NCBI RefSeq assembly: GCF_001017755.1
Contig: NZ_JWIO01000004.1
Span: 1,085-58,654, forward strand
DNA: 57,570 bases
Reading direction: 5' to 3'
Source of the DNA: Protofrankia coriariae
Lineage (GTDB): Bacteria; Actinomycetota; Actinomycetes; Frankiales; Frankiaceae
The notes below the pieces were generated by a model. It saw only the letters and a list, made by a program, of their open reading frames with translations, did no database searches and was not told where the DNA came from. This document shows positions 1-7,679 of the stretch, piece by piece; positions within the stretch are counted from its first letter, which is position 1; each line of letters begins with the position of its first letter. Both the position numbers and the translations under genes were made by a program.

Positions 1-707
1 GGCGGGTGGTCCCGCAGGACGCGCATGCCCCGCGGGGGCGTAGCGCCGCGGTGCAGCAAGGGTCGCAGACCGGGCCCTCGGGCCAGCGGGCCGCGGGTGG
101 ACGGTGGGCGCCGCAGTGCGCGCGGCGGGGGGCGCACGACGTGCAGATCGGCGCGTCGGTGGCGGCGAAGGCGCAGGGACGGCGCCGCCCGCATACCGCG
201 CAGATCGCGGCCGGGAGCCGGAAGCAGTTCACGCAGGTGTCGGGCTGGCTGTCGCGGGCCTGCCGCGCGATCGCGCGGACGGCGCCGCAGACACCGCAGG
301 GACGTCGTGGCCGGTCCGCGCAGCGCGCGCAGAACGGCTGCCCCCGCGTGTCGCGGGTAGCGACCGGTTTGACCACCCCGCAGCGCGCGCAGGCGGTGGC
401 CAGCTGGCGGTGCCGGCAGCGGGGACACAACCCGGCCTGGCCGTCGCGGGTCAGCGGACGGTCGGCGCGGCCGCAGACCGAGCACGCCGGTGCCGGCAGG
501 GCCGAGCCGAGGGCGATCAGCTCGGTCACCAGCCGTCCCACCGCCGGCGGCGCGCCGGTCGACAGTGCGGCCGGACCCGCGGCAAGTGCCTCGGCCAGGC
601 TGCGCAGCGCCGCGCCGTTCATGGCCTGAACGGCGCCCTGAACCACGTCGGCGGGCAGCGACGGGTCGGCGGCGCGCGGCCGCGTCCATCCCCGCCACCG
701 CGCCCAT
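1..707 (-). CDS. Zinc-ribbon-rich protein of an integrase module, 3' end outside window, apparent N-terminal frameshift
   Basis: Reading the minus strand from about 670 down to base 1 gives one open frame with repeated CxxC pairs (for example CSVCG, CPRC, CARCG, CARC, CGVCG, CVNC, CAVCG, CTSC), that is, a string of zinc ribbons after an Ala/Leu-rich helical start. I know this type of protein as the third gene of integrase/HTH/zinc-ribbon modules in actinomycetes; its function is unknown, DNA binding being likely. The natural start is the ATG at 707, which overlaps the stop of the preceding HTH gene (TGATG), but that ATG is in a different frame; the frames join only if one base is gained or lost around 670-685. 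Either the gene is decayed or the sequence has an indel. The C-terminus lies beyond the window edge. Confidence 0.55.
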   Translation of the reverse strand, partial: MGAVAGMDAAARRRPVAARRRGSGRRSGHERRGAAQPGRGTCRGSGRTVDRRAAGGGTAGDRADRPRLGPAGTGVLGLRPRRPSADPRRPGRVVSPLPAPPAGHRLRALRGGQTGRYPRHAGAAVLRALRGPATTSLRCLRRRPRDRAAGPRQPARHLRELLPAPGRDLRGMRAAPSLRLRRHRRADLHVVRPPPRALRRPPSTRGPLARGPGLRPLLHRGATPPRGMRVLRDHP

Positions 708-1047
708 CACGTTCTCGGTGCGGGCGGGCCGGCGACCTGGGCCCGCCGTGGCCGGGGCGGCGTCGGGGAATCCGCCGTGGGCAGCGCCGCGGGCGCGCTC
801 GCGCGCCGGGTCTGTTGTCGGTAGGGCTCGACGAGATCCCCGGGCGCGCAGCCCAAGATGTCGCACAACGCGGCGAGCGTGGCCGGCGACAGGCGCTCCG
901 GGGTGCCGGTGACCAGCCGGTAGACCTGCTCGCGCGACAGCCGGACCCCCGCTCTGCCAGCAGCGGCACCAGCGCGGTCGTGGCGAACAGCCCGTGGTCG
1001 GCCATCAGCCGGCGCAGATGCCAGTGATAGCCGACCCGCGCGCTCAC
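707..1047 (-). pseudogene. Cro/C1-type helix-turn-helix regulator, frameshifted
   Basis: From a GTG at 1047 the frame reads HLRRLMADHGLFATTALV then LLAERG; after that the HTH continues only in the next frame as RLSREQVYRLVTG, then LSPATLAALCDILGCAPGDL. The two halves make a standard small XRE-family DNA-binding domain if one G is added to the G run (plus-strand C run at 946-950, five bases where six would keep the frame). The GTG overlaps the stop of the integrase fragment as GTGA, and the TGA at 709-707 overlaps the ATG of the zinc-ribbon gene, so the three were a translationally coupled set. A single homopolymer indel could be a sequencing error rather than decay. Confidence 0.6.
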
Positions 1048-1316
1048 CGGCCCGGCCCGCCCGCGCCGTCGAGCACCCGGGCCAACCACGCCTCCAGTTG
1101 GGCCGCTGTCCACGACCACGGCCAGCCACCGGTGGCCTCCTGGAACCGGCGCACCACCCGTTCCCGCCCGTCGATAATCGACGATCCCAGCCGGCGGCTG
1201 ACCTGCTGGCGACGCCAGCCCGCCAGCATCGCGTCGAACAACGCCGGCTCTGCCCGCGGCGGTGTCGCGCCGTCGACAAGCACCAGCGCCGCGCTCCCCG
1301 CAGTCCTCGACGCCAC
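1044..1316 (-). pseudogene. Tyrosine-recombinase (integrase) remnant lacking its catalytic domain
   Basis: The GTG at 1316 has AAGGAGG six bases upstream, so this start looks genuine. The product is only about 90 residues: an N-terminal core-binding (SAM-like) segment with FDAMLAGWRRQQVSRRL, then ERVVRRF and WSWTAAQLEAW, followed directly by a short tail LARVLDGAGG and a stop. A full integrase of this kind has roughly 300-400 residues with the R, HxxR and Y residues in the missing part. The simplest reading is an in-frame internal deletion joining the N-terminal domain to the C-terminal tail. It keeps its ribosome binding site and its GTGA coupling to the HTH gene. It cannot be an active recombinase. 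Confidence 0.6.
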
Positions 1317-1409
1317 CGGCGCCTCCTTGCCCGTTGCACCAGCCGCCACATTGCGGCACCGAACGCAAGGAAACCGGACACAACACTGTGTTGCCAAACG
1401 CATCCTTCA

Positions 1410-1434
1410 TGTCATATTGGCAGGTCAAATGACA
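1410..1434. repeat. Short inverted repeat upstream of the integrase remnant
   Basis: TGTCAT and ATGACA form 6-bp perfect arms separated by 13 bases. It sits about 95 bp upstream of the integrase start, in the otherwise featureless 1317-1631 gap, and could be an operator or part of a promoter. A TTGACC box lies in it on the minus strand but I see no convincing -10. Confidence 0.3.
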
Positions 1435-1631
1435 TGACGATCACGTGGTCATGGCGTGGCGAGAAGCCCAGCAGACACCGGAACTCCTGCCGCGCCGCGA
1501 TCACAGAACCTGCCGAATGATGCATCCACTGCAACTCCGCGCACTTACAACCGGATAGCGGGGTCGTGTCGTGGACAGCGCTGCTGGAGACGGCTGTGAT
1601 GTGGCGCCCGACGCACGAACACACGAAAGAT

Positions 1632-2864
1632 CTAGCGAGCCAGGCGGACGGGCAGGCTGATGGGCCCGCGCGCGAAGGCCGGGCGGTACGAGGGCGTGAA
1701 ATCGTCCTGGGACACCTCGAAGGTCGCCAGCTGAGAGATCGCCTTGATACTGGCCTTGATCTCTCGGCGCGCGAGATGGTTGCCGAGGCAGCGGTGAATG
1801 CCGGCACCGAAGGCCACGTGCGAAGAAACATTCTGGCGCTCGAAATCCAGAGCGTCCGGGTTCTTGAACTGCGCGGGGTCGCGGTTGGCCGCGGCCCAGT
1901 TGAGGAGGACGCGGTCGCTGCCATGCATGGGGCAGCCACTCATCTCAACATCCTCGGTGAGCGTCCGGCCCGCTGTCGGAACGGGTGATTCAAAGCGAAG
2001 GAACTCGTCGACAACGCGGCCGAGGCGCTTGTCGTCAGCGGTCGCGAGCTCGGCGCGCAGAGCCTGGTCGGTCGCGAGACGCACTGCAATGCTACCCAGA
2101 GCGCCCATCGTCGTCTCCATGCCGGCCATGATCATAAGGTTCAGCGTCTCGATGCGCTGCTTCTCACTCAGCTCCAGGCCGTCGTCGCTCCCCTCCAGCC
2201 CCATGTGCGCGATGACACCAGCGAGGTCGTCACGCCGGCCCTGCTCACGGCGCTTGACGAGCAGCTCTGCGCCCCAGCCCAGCAGCCGAGGAGCAACCTC
2301 CAGCGCCTTCTCGGGCTGGGTCAGGAGGGTGTTGAGAATCTCGAGCACCCAGCCGATCTCCGATTCCTGCTGCTCGAGATAGGTCTCGAAGAACACGAGA
2401 GGAGGCAGCGCCTGCGTGAACTCTGAGATGAAGTCGACCTCGCCCTTGGCGATGCAGCGGCCGAGCAGCGTGTCGACCTTCTCCTGGATACCCGCCTCAC
2501 CGGCCTGCTGAGCCTCTGCCGTGAAGAACGGGTTGAGTAGACGTCGGATACCGCGGTGCAGTGGAGGGTCGGTCTCCAGCGGGATCATGCGCAGGATGTC
2601 AAGGTCGAACTGCACGGGGGCCGCACCCTGGGCGTTGCTGAAGGCCCTCCAGTTCACGCCGGCCGCCATGACGTCGGCGTAGTCGTTGACCACCCAGAAT
2701 CCGGCGGCCTTGTCGCTCCAGGGCTGGTCGCTCCACACGACCGGGTAGCGGTCGCGTAAGTTGTTCATCCTCGGCCAGAAGTCGTCCGCCAGGGTCGGGT
2801 CCAACGGCGTGAAGTGGACGACTTCCTGAGGCTCGTTCTGCGAGGCCTCGGCGGAACTCGTCAT
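1632..2864 (-). CDS. Cytochrome P450 (class I, 410 aa)
   Basis: Heme-thiolate monooxygenase, soluble, needing ferredoxin and reductase, which are encoded divergently next door. Visible signatures: I-helix AGMETT (residues 247-252), ExxR as EFLR (287-290), and heme loop FGAGIHRCLG with Cys359. The start is the ATG at 2864, preceded by AGGAGG six bases upstream; a longer frame back to 2984 has no ribosome binding site and would run into the promoter. The acidic residue in AGxET replaces the commoner AGxDT. Substrate unknown; by context it hydroxylates the imported hydrophobic compound. A -35/-10 pair at 2984-2957 reads toward it. Assignment to the P450 family is certain, the subfamily is not. 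Confidence 0.95.
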   Translation of the reverse strand: MTSSAEASQNEPQEVVHFTPLDPTLADDFWPRMNNLRDRYPVVWSDQPWSDKAAGFWVVNDYADVMAAGVNWRAFSNAQGAAPVQFDLDILRMIPLETDPPLHRGIRRLLNPFFTAEAQQAGEAGIQEKVDTLLGRCIAKGEVDFISEFTQALPPLVFFETYLEQQESEIGWVLEILNTLLTQPEKALEVAPRLLGWGAELLVKRREQGRRDDLAGVIAHMGLEGSDDGLELSEKQRIETLNLMIMAGMETTMGALGSIAVRLATDQALRAELATADDKRLGRVVDEFLRFESPVPTAGRTLTEDVEMSGCPMHGSDRVLLNWAAANRDPAQFKNPDALDFERQNVSSHVAFGAGIHRCLGNHLARREIKASIKAISQLATFEVSQDDFTPSYRPAFARGPISLPVRLAR

Positions 2865-2956
2865 GATCATCCTCCTGTGGGTGGCCGGCATGGCAGAGTC
2901 CCTTGGCGGTCGCCGAGCCGCTTGCGACCCGCTCCGACCTCTGCCCGAGCATGTGT

Positions 2957-2984
2957 ATCGTACATCACATTCTAATCTCGTCAA
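2957..2984 (-). promoter_or_regulatory. Promoter of the P450 gene with overlapping ATTAGAAT word
   Basis: On the minus strand TTGACG (2984-2979) and TACGAT (2962-2957) are spaced by 16 bp. The spacer carries ATTAGAAT, a word repeated at other promoters of the cluster, and a second TAGAAT lies just upstream, giving two nearby copies, as expected for a repressor site. The start codon is about 90 bp downstream. Confidence 0.55.
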
Positions 2985-3020
2985 GATTCTACACAGAATT
3001 CGCTGGCTAGCTCAACACCA

Positions 3021-3049
3021 TGGACAAGACGCCAAATTACAATTAGAAT
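3021..3049 (+). promoter_or_regulatory. Promoter of the ferredoxin/reductase operon
   Basis: TGGACA (3021-3026), 17-bp spacer, TAGAAT (3044-3049). The -10 is embedded in AATTAGAATC, the same word found at the P450, amidohydrolase and Baeyer-Villiger promoters. The ferredoxin ATG is about 50 bp downstream. Confidence 0.55.
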
Positions 3050-3099
3050 CCGTTGAGCAGTACCATGTCGCCACGTCTACGCGGTGAGGAGACGACCCA

Positions 3100-3423
3100 G
3101 TGCCAAAGGTGACCTTCCTACGTCCCAACGGTGACGCGATCGCCGTTGATGTAGGTGATGGCACCAGCGTCATGCAGGCGGCTGTCGCGCATGGCGTCAC
3201 GGAAATCGTTGCCGAATGTGGGGGGACGCTCGCCTGCGCGACCTGCCACGTCTACGTCGCCGAGGAGCACATCGACCGGCTGCCGCCCGTCAGCGACGAC
3301 GAGCAGGAGATGCTCGACTTCACCGCCGCCCCGCGGGAAACCGGTAGCCGACTGTCGTGCCAACTGCCTCTGGGTCCCGACCTGGACGGCATCGTGGTCC
3401 GATGCCCGGAGACCCAGTACTGA
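3100..3423 (+). CDS. [2Fe-2S] ferredoxin, adrenodoxin/putidaredoxin type (107 aa)
   Basis: Small soluble electron carrier delivering electrons to the P450 enzymes. The cluster ligands are visible as CGGTLACATC (Cys40, Cys46, Cys49) and Cys87 in LSCQLP, the C-X5-C-X2-C...C arrangement of adrenodoxin-type ferredoxins. Length is normal for the family. The gene is transcribed divergently from the P450 and its stop TGA overlaps the ATG of the ferredoxin reductase by one base, so the pair is translationally coupled. Together with the reductase and either of the two P450s of this window it forms a class I three-component system. Confidence 0.95.
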   Translation: MPKVTFLRPNGDAIAVDVGDGTSVMQAAVAHGVTEIVAECGGTLACATCHVYVAEEHIDRLPPVSDDEQEMLDFTAAPRETGSRLSCQLPLGPDLDGIVVRCPETQY

Positions 3424-4670
3424 TGGGCTCTTCGACGGTCGTAGTGATCGGTGCCGGCCAGGCCGGCTGTCAGATTGCGTCGTCGCTGCGCGAGGAGGGC
3501 TTCACCGGCCGCATCGTCCTCGTCGGTGCGGAGGCCCACCTGCCCTACCAGCGACCTCCGCTGTCCAAGGGACACCTGACCGGCAAGGCCTCGCGTGACG
3601 CCCTGTGGCTGCGGCCGGCGTCGTGGTTCGAGGAACAGAGTATCGAGATGCGTACCAGTACACGCGTCACACATCTGGATACCGGTGATCGCAGGGTCCT
3701 GCTTCAGAACGGCGAAGCCCTGACCTACGATGATCTTGTGCTTGCGACCGGCGCAAGGAACCGGCGACTTCGGCTGGAGGGCGCCGATCTCGAGGGTGTG
3801 CTGTCCCTGCGCACCCTCGACGAAGCCGACGAGGTGAAAGCTCGCCTGGAACAGGCTGCGCGCGTGGTGGTCGTCGGAGGCGGCTTCATCGGGCTGGAAG
3901 TCGCCGCGACCGCGGTGCGGCTGGGGAAGCACGCGACGGTCGTCGAGGTCGCCGACCAGATCATGGGCCGTGTCCTGTCGGGCCACACCGCCGCCTTCCT
4001 TCTGCGGGCTCACCGGGCACGCGGTCTCGAGATCGAGCTGACGACCATGGTCAGCCGGATCGCAGGTGTGGCCGGCCGCGTGGCCGCTGTCGACACGACG
4101 GACGGTCGTCGTTTCCCCGCCGATCTCGTGCTGGTGGGGGTCGGTGCGAACCCCAACGTGGAGCTTGCCGAGCAGGCTGGTATCGAACTGGACGACGGTA
4201 TCGTGGTCGACGAACTGTTGCGCACCTCGGCGCCGCATGTCTACGCGGTCGGAGACTGCGCCTGCGCCCCGAACCCGTTCGCAGGTGGAAGGCGTATGCG
4301 GCTCGAGTCCGTCCAGAACGCGACTGCGCAGGGACGACGTCTGGCAGCCACGTTGGCTGGCCGTCCTGAACCCTTCAGCTCCGTCCCGTGGTTCTGGAGC
4401 GACCAGGCCGACATCAAGCTGCAGATCGCCGGACTCACTACGGGCCATACGGAAGTAGTCGTAAAGGGAGACGCCAATAGCGAGCGCTTCTCAGCGTACT
4501 GCTTCTCGCAGAAGCGCCTGCTGGGCGTCGAGTCGGTCAACCGCCCAGCTGACCACATGGCTGCCCGTCGGCTGCTCAGCGGGTCGACGTCGCTCTCCCC
4601 GCAGGACGTGCGACGAGACAACTTCGACATCAAGCGTGCGTCCACCGGTTCAGCGCCGGTTGCCCCCTGA
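3423..4670 (+). CDS. NAD(P)H-dependent ferredoxin reductase (FAD), 415 aa
   Basis: FAD- and NAD(P)H-binding oxidoreductase of the putidaredoxin/rhodocoxin reductase family. Motifs in order: FAD dinucleotide fold GAGQAG near the N-terminus, NAD(P)H fold GGGFIGLEVAA near residue 155-165, and the FAD-binding VGDCA motif near residue 275-280. The ATG at 3423 is inside the ferredoxin stop (TGATG), better than an in-frame upstream start at 3357 that would overlap the ferredoxin by 66 bases. It reduces the neighbouring ferredoxin. The gene ends at the base of a strong hairpin that separates it from the convergent ligase gene. Confidence 0.93.
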   Translation: MGSSTVVVIGAGQAGCQIASSLREEGFTGRIVLVGAEAHLPYQRPPLSKGHLTGKASRDALWLRPASWFEEQSIEMRTSTRVTHLDTGDRRVLLQNGEALTYDDLVLATGARNRRLRLEGADLEGVLSLRTLDEADEVKARLEQAARVVVVGGGFIGLEVAATAVRLGKHATVVEVADQIMGRVLSGHTAAFLLRAHRARGLEIELTTMVSRIAGVAGRVAAVDTTDGRRFPADLVLVGVGANPNVELAEQAGIELDDGIVVDELLRTSAPHVYAVGDCACAPNPFAGGRRMRLESVQNATAQGRRLAATLAGRPEPFSSVPWFWSDQADIKLQIAGLTTGHTEVVVKGDANSERFSAYCFSQKRLLGVESVNRPADHMAARRLLSGSTSLSPQDVRRDNFDIKRASTGSAPVAP

Positions 4671-4698
4671 TCCGCAGCTACAGGTCAGGGGGCAACCG
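4657..4698. terminator. Bidirectional hairpin terminator
   Basis: CGGTTGCCCCCTGA (4657-4670) and its exact complement TCAGGGGGCAACCG (4685-4698) make a perfect 14-bp stem with a 14-base loop, exactly between the convergent reductase and ligase genes; the left arm includes the reductase stop codon. There is no U tract, as is common in high-GC actinomycetes. Confidence 0.8.
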
Positions 4699-4715
4699 AT
4701 GGAGTCAGAACGGAC

Positions 4716-6374
4716 TCACATGGCCCGTCGCTCGCTTCTCGTGATGACTAGACCCAGCGCCTCGAAGTCGATTGTCTCCGCCGTGATGCCGCGCTCGCGA
4801 AGCTTGAATTTCTGCACGCGGCCGTTGACGTTTGCCGGCAGAGCATCAAGAAATTCCACGTAGCGGGGGACCGCATAGTACGGCAGCGTGGTCCTGAAGA
4901 AGGTGAAGAGCTCCTCGGGCTCGACTGACTCATTCGGCTTGAGAACGATGCACACCTTGATGTCGTCCTCGGACAACTCTGACGGCACCGCGTGGACCGC
5001 GACCGCCGAGAAAGCAGGGTGCTTCATCAACGCCGCTTCGAGCTCAAGCGAGGACACGTTCTCCCCGCGGCGCCGCAGCGAATCCTTCTTGCGATCGACA
5101 AACCAGAAATATCCGTCCTCATCGAGGCGACCGCTGTCTCCGGTATGGTGCCAGAGGTTACGGAATGCCTCGACGGTGGCCGCATCGTCGCCCCAGTAGC
5201 CGGAGAACAGGCGATAGGGTCTGTCCGCACGGACGACGATCTCACCGGGCTCTCCCGCGGGTACCTCGATGTCATCTTCATCGACTATCTTGACCTGCAG
5301 GCCGGGCGTCAGCTTGCCCATGCTGCCGGGCCTGCGTATGCCACGAGGGTCGCCCAGCAGCGCTGGCCAGCATTCGGACTGCCCAAAGACCTCGGCGAAG
5401 GGCTCGATGCCGAAACGCTCCGCGAACCGCTCGATGAGTGCCGGGGTCGACGGCATGAAGGTGATGTGGCGCAATTTGTGCTGTTTGTCCTCCGGGCTCG
5501 GCGGTGTAGCCATGATCGCCATACCCATGGCGCCCATGCCCATAGCCGTCGTCGCACCCGTCTCCCGAATGCGGGACATGTAACCGGATGCGCTGAAGGA
5601 GGGCTCGACGATGGCGGATCCTCTGACGGCCAGGGCGGCGGCCACGAGCCAGGTCTGGCCACTGAAGTGGAACAGGGGATTCGCACCGAAGACAACGTCG
5701 CCCTCGGCGTACCAGCCGAAATCGATGAAGACGTTGACGAGGTTGCAGTAGTACCCGTGCGTAATCGTACAGCCCTTCGACGGACCTGTGGTCCCCGACG
5801 TGTAGATGACGGCACACACATCCGCGGGCGAGAGGTCCACCGGGTCGAGGGGCCGGGCCGAGCCCTCAAGCGACGCGAACGGTGTGAGATCGGGCAGCGA
5901 CGTCGTCTCAGGGGCTTCCCCGACGACCACCAGGTGTTCGATGCTGTCGAACTCAGGCAGCACGGGCTCGAGTATCTGCAGAGCGGCGGCATCGCCGATG
6001 TAGACGCGCGGTGTGGTCTGTGCGAGTTGGTGCCGCAGGAAGTCGCCACGCAGGTAGGTGTTCAGCGGGACCTGGATCGCTCCGGTCTTGGCGATCGCGT
6101 AGATGAGAACGACGTACTCGATGCGGTTGGGAAGGTTGATCGCCACGCGGTCACCTTTACCGACGCCAAGACCCTGAAGGGCAGCCGCCACGGTGTCCGA
6201 GAGCCGGTCGAGTTCCCTGAGCGTCATCCAGGGGCTCGCGCACTGCACGAAATCCCGGTCGGGGTCGCGCACAGCCTCCTCCCGCAGCCAGTCGCCTAAA
6301 ACCTTGTAGCCGGAGCCCTGCTCCGCCGCCAGCGGCGCGGGCTGCTCAGGCAGCGCTTCGGTCATGGTGGTCAC
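4716..6374 (-). CDS. Acyl-CoA ligase (AMP-forming), CaiC/FadD-like, about 552 aa
   Basis: ANL-superfamily enzyme that activates a carboxylic acid via an acyl-adenylate to its CoA thioester. Motifs: phosphate loop YTSGTTGPSKG, the HTGD and DRKKD segments of the A5-A8 region, hinge RGENVSS, and the C-terminal NGRVQKFKLR lysine of A10. The preferred start is GTG at 6374 (VTTMTEAL) with GAGGAG six bases upstream; ATG 6365 is a close alternative. A promoter lies about 65 bp upstream, so it is transcribed separately from the acyl-CoA dehydrogenase that ends at 6486. It likely activates an acid produced by the oxygenases and the aldehyde dehydrogenase, but the exact substrate cannot be read from sequence. 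Confidence 0.9.
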   Translation of the reverse strand: MTTMTEALPEQPAPLAAEQGSGYKVLGDWLREEAVRDPDRDFVQCASPWMTLRELDRLSDTVAAALQGLGVGKGDRVAINLPNRIEYVVLIYAIAKTGAIQVPLNTYLRGDFLRHQLAQTTPRVYIGDAAALQILEPVLPEFDSIEHLVVVGEAPETTSLPDLTPFASLEGSARPLDPVDLSPADVCAVIYTSGTTGPSKGCTITHGYYCNLVNVFIDFGWYAEGDVVFGANPLFHFSGQTWLVAAALAVRGSAIVEPSFSASGYMSRIRETGATTAMGMGAMGMAIMATPPSPEDKQHKLRHITFMPSTPALIERFAERFGIEPFAEVFGQSECWPALLGDPRGIRRPGSMGKLTPGLQVKIVDEDDIEVPAGEPGEIVVRADRPYRLFSGYWGDDAATVEAFRNLWHHTGDSGRLDEDGYFWFVDRKKDSLRRRGENVSSLELEAALMKHPAFSAVAVHAVPSELSEDDIKVCIVLKPNESVEPEELFTFFRTTLPYYAVPRYVEFLDALPANVNGRVQKFKLRERGITAETIDFEALGLVITRSERRAM

Positions 6375-6439
6375 GTCTGCTCCTCGGCTCTCAGTGTCTA
6401 ACGGGACGCCGCTTTCGGCACGGCCGACGCCCCCGATTG

Positions 6440-6467
6440 AATTTATGTTGATTTCGAATCGGGTCAA
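6440..6467 (-). promoter_or_regulatory. Promoter of the acyl-CoA ligase gene
   Basis: TTGACC (6467-6462), 16-bp spacer containing GATTCGAAATC (an 11-base near-palindrome), then TAAATT (6445-6440) on the minus strand. It lies just after the stop of the acyl-CoA dehydrogenase gene, marking a separate transcription unit. Confidence 0.5.
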
Positions 6468-6485
6468 GGAGCGCACGCCCGTACT

Positions 6486-7652
6486 TCAGTAACTCTTGGG
6501 CAGACCGAGGACGTGCTGCGAAATGTAGGCGAGCACGAGCTCCTGCGGAAGCGGTGCGATCTTCATCAGTCTGGCCTCACGCCAGTAGCGGGCCACGTGG
6601 TACTCCTCGGCGTACCCGAAGCCGCCGTGCACCTGCATGGCGACGTCGGCGGCCTGGAAGCCGGCATCCGTGGCGAGAAACTTCGCCATGTTGGCCTCAG
6701 CGCCTGCCGGCAGGCGCTGATCGAGCAGCCAACCGGCCCGACGGGTGACCAATTCTGCGGCCTGCAGCCGCGAGTACGCTTCGGCGAGCGGGAAGGCGAT
6801 GCCCTGATTCTGCCCGATAGGCCGTCCGTAGACGACACGATCGCGCGCATAGCCGACCGCCCGGCGCAGCGCGGCACGCCCGATGCCGAGCGCCTCGCTG
6901 GCGATCAGGATGCGCTCGGCGTTGAGGCCGTCGAGCAGGTAGCGGAAGCCGGCCCCCTCTTCTCCGACCCTGTCGGACACGTGGACGAGCAGATCATCAT
7001 AGACCGTCTCGCACGAGGCGACAGCGTTGCGACCCGCTTTTGGGATGGGCCGGATCGTCACGGCTGGGTCCCGGAGGTCGGCCATGAGCAGAGTCAGTCC
7101 CTCTGTGCGGGTGCGCACCTGCTCGACCGGGGTCGTGCGGACCAGCAGCAGTACCTTCTCCGACTCGAGCGCCTTGGAGGTCCAGACTTTCTGCCCGCGT
7201 ACGCGGTAATGATCTCCCTCAAGCTTGGCCGACGTCCGGATGGCGAGCGTCTCGGTACCGGCGTCCGGCTCGGTCACACCGAAGGCGACATGCAGGTCAC
7301 CGTTCGCCACCCGCGGAAGGTACTTCCGCTTGAGCTCCTCACTGCCGTGCAGGGCGATCGGGTGCATCCCGAAGATGGACAGATGGATCGCGCTGCAGCC
7401 GTTCATCGCTGCTCCGGACGCAGCCACTTCCTCGAGGATCACCGACGCCTCAAGCAGCCCTCGCCCGCCGCCACCGTACTCCTCCGGGATGGCGATACCG
7501 ATCCAGCCACCCTCGGCGAGGGCGGTGTAGAAGTCCCAGGGGAACTCGTGCCTCGCGTCACGCTCGGCCCAGTACTCGTCGTCGAACTTGCCGCAGATGC
7601 TGCGAATCGCATCGCGGATCAGCCGAAGGTCCTCAGCCTCGGTGAAGTCCAC
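6486..7652 (-). CDS. Acyl-CoA dehydrogenase with LCAD/IVD-type catalytic Glu (388 aa)
   Basis: FAD enzyme that introduces the alpha,beta double bond in an acyl-CoA. The FAD/substrate segments FGVTEPDAG and KVWTSK and the C-terminal QVHGGFGYAEEYHVARYWREAR are typical. At the position of the medium-chain-type catalytic Glu (Y-E-G-T) this protein reads IAPLP, so that Glu is absent. An AER at residues 245-247 (Glu246) matches the alternative catalytic position of long-chain and isovaleryl-CoA dehydrogenases. It is the last gene of an operon with amidohydrolase, SDR and aldehyde dehydrogenase (gap to the latter 27 bp). By family knowledge this variant suggests a branched or bulky acyl substrate. 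Confidence 0.92.
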   Translation of the reverse strand: MDFTEAEDLRLIRDAIRSICGKFDDEYWAERDARHEFPWDFYTALAEGGWIGIAIPEEYGGGGRGLLEASVILEEVAASGAAMNGCSAIHLSIFGMHPIALHGSEELKRKYLPRVANGDLHVAFGVTEPDAGTETLAIRTSAKLEGDHYRVRGQKVWTSKALESEKVLLLVRTTPVEQVRTRTEGLTLLMADLRDPAVTIRPIPKAGRNAVASCETVYDDLLVHVSDRVGEEGAGFRYLLDGLNAERILIASEALGIGRAALRRAVGYARDRVVYGRPIGQNQGIAFPLAEAYSRLQAAELVTRRAGWLLDQRLPAGAEANMAKFLATDAGFQAADVAMQVHGGFGYAEEYHVARYWREARLMKIAPLPQELVLAYISQHVLGLPKSY

Positions 7653-7679
7653 TGTGGTCCTGCTCCTCTTCCTCGGCGG

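Noticed and set aside
6-1027. Plus-strand frames of 111-307 residues at the left edge
   Set aside because: Arg/Ala/Gly-rich, no domains; the minus strand gives CxxC ribbons, an HTH and an integrase N-terminus, so these are shadows.
3252-4448. 398-residue minus-strand frame over the ferredoxin reductase
   Set aside because: Antisense to a clear reductase with FAD and NAD motifs; no domain of its own.
4992-6299. 435-residue plus-strand frame over the acyl-CoA ligase
   Set aside because: Antisense shadow caused by high GC third positions; the ligase motifs are on the minus strand.
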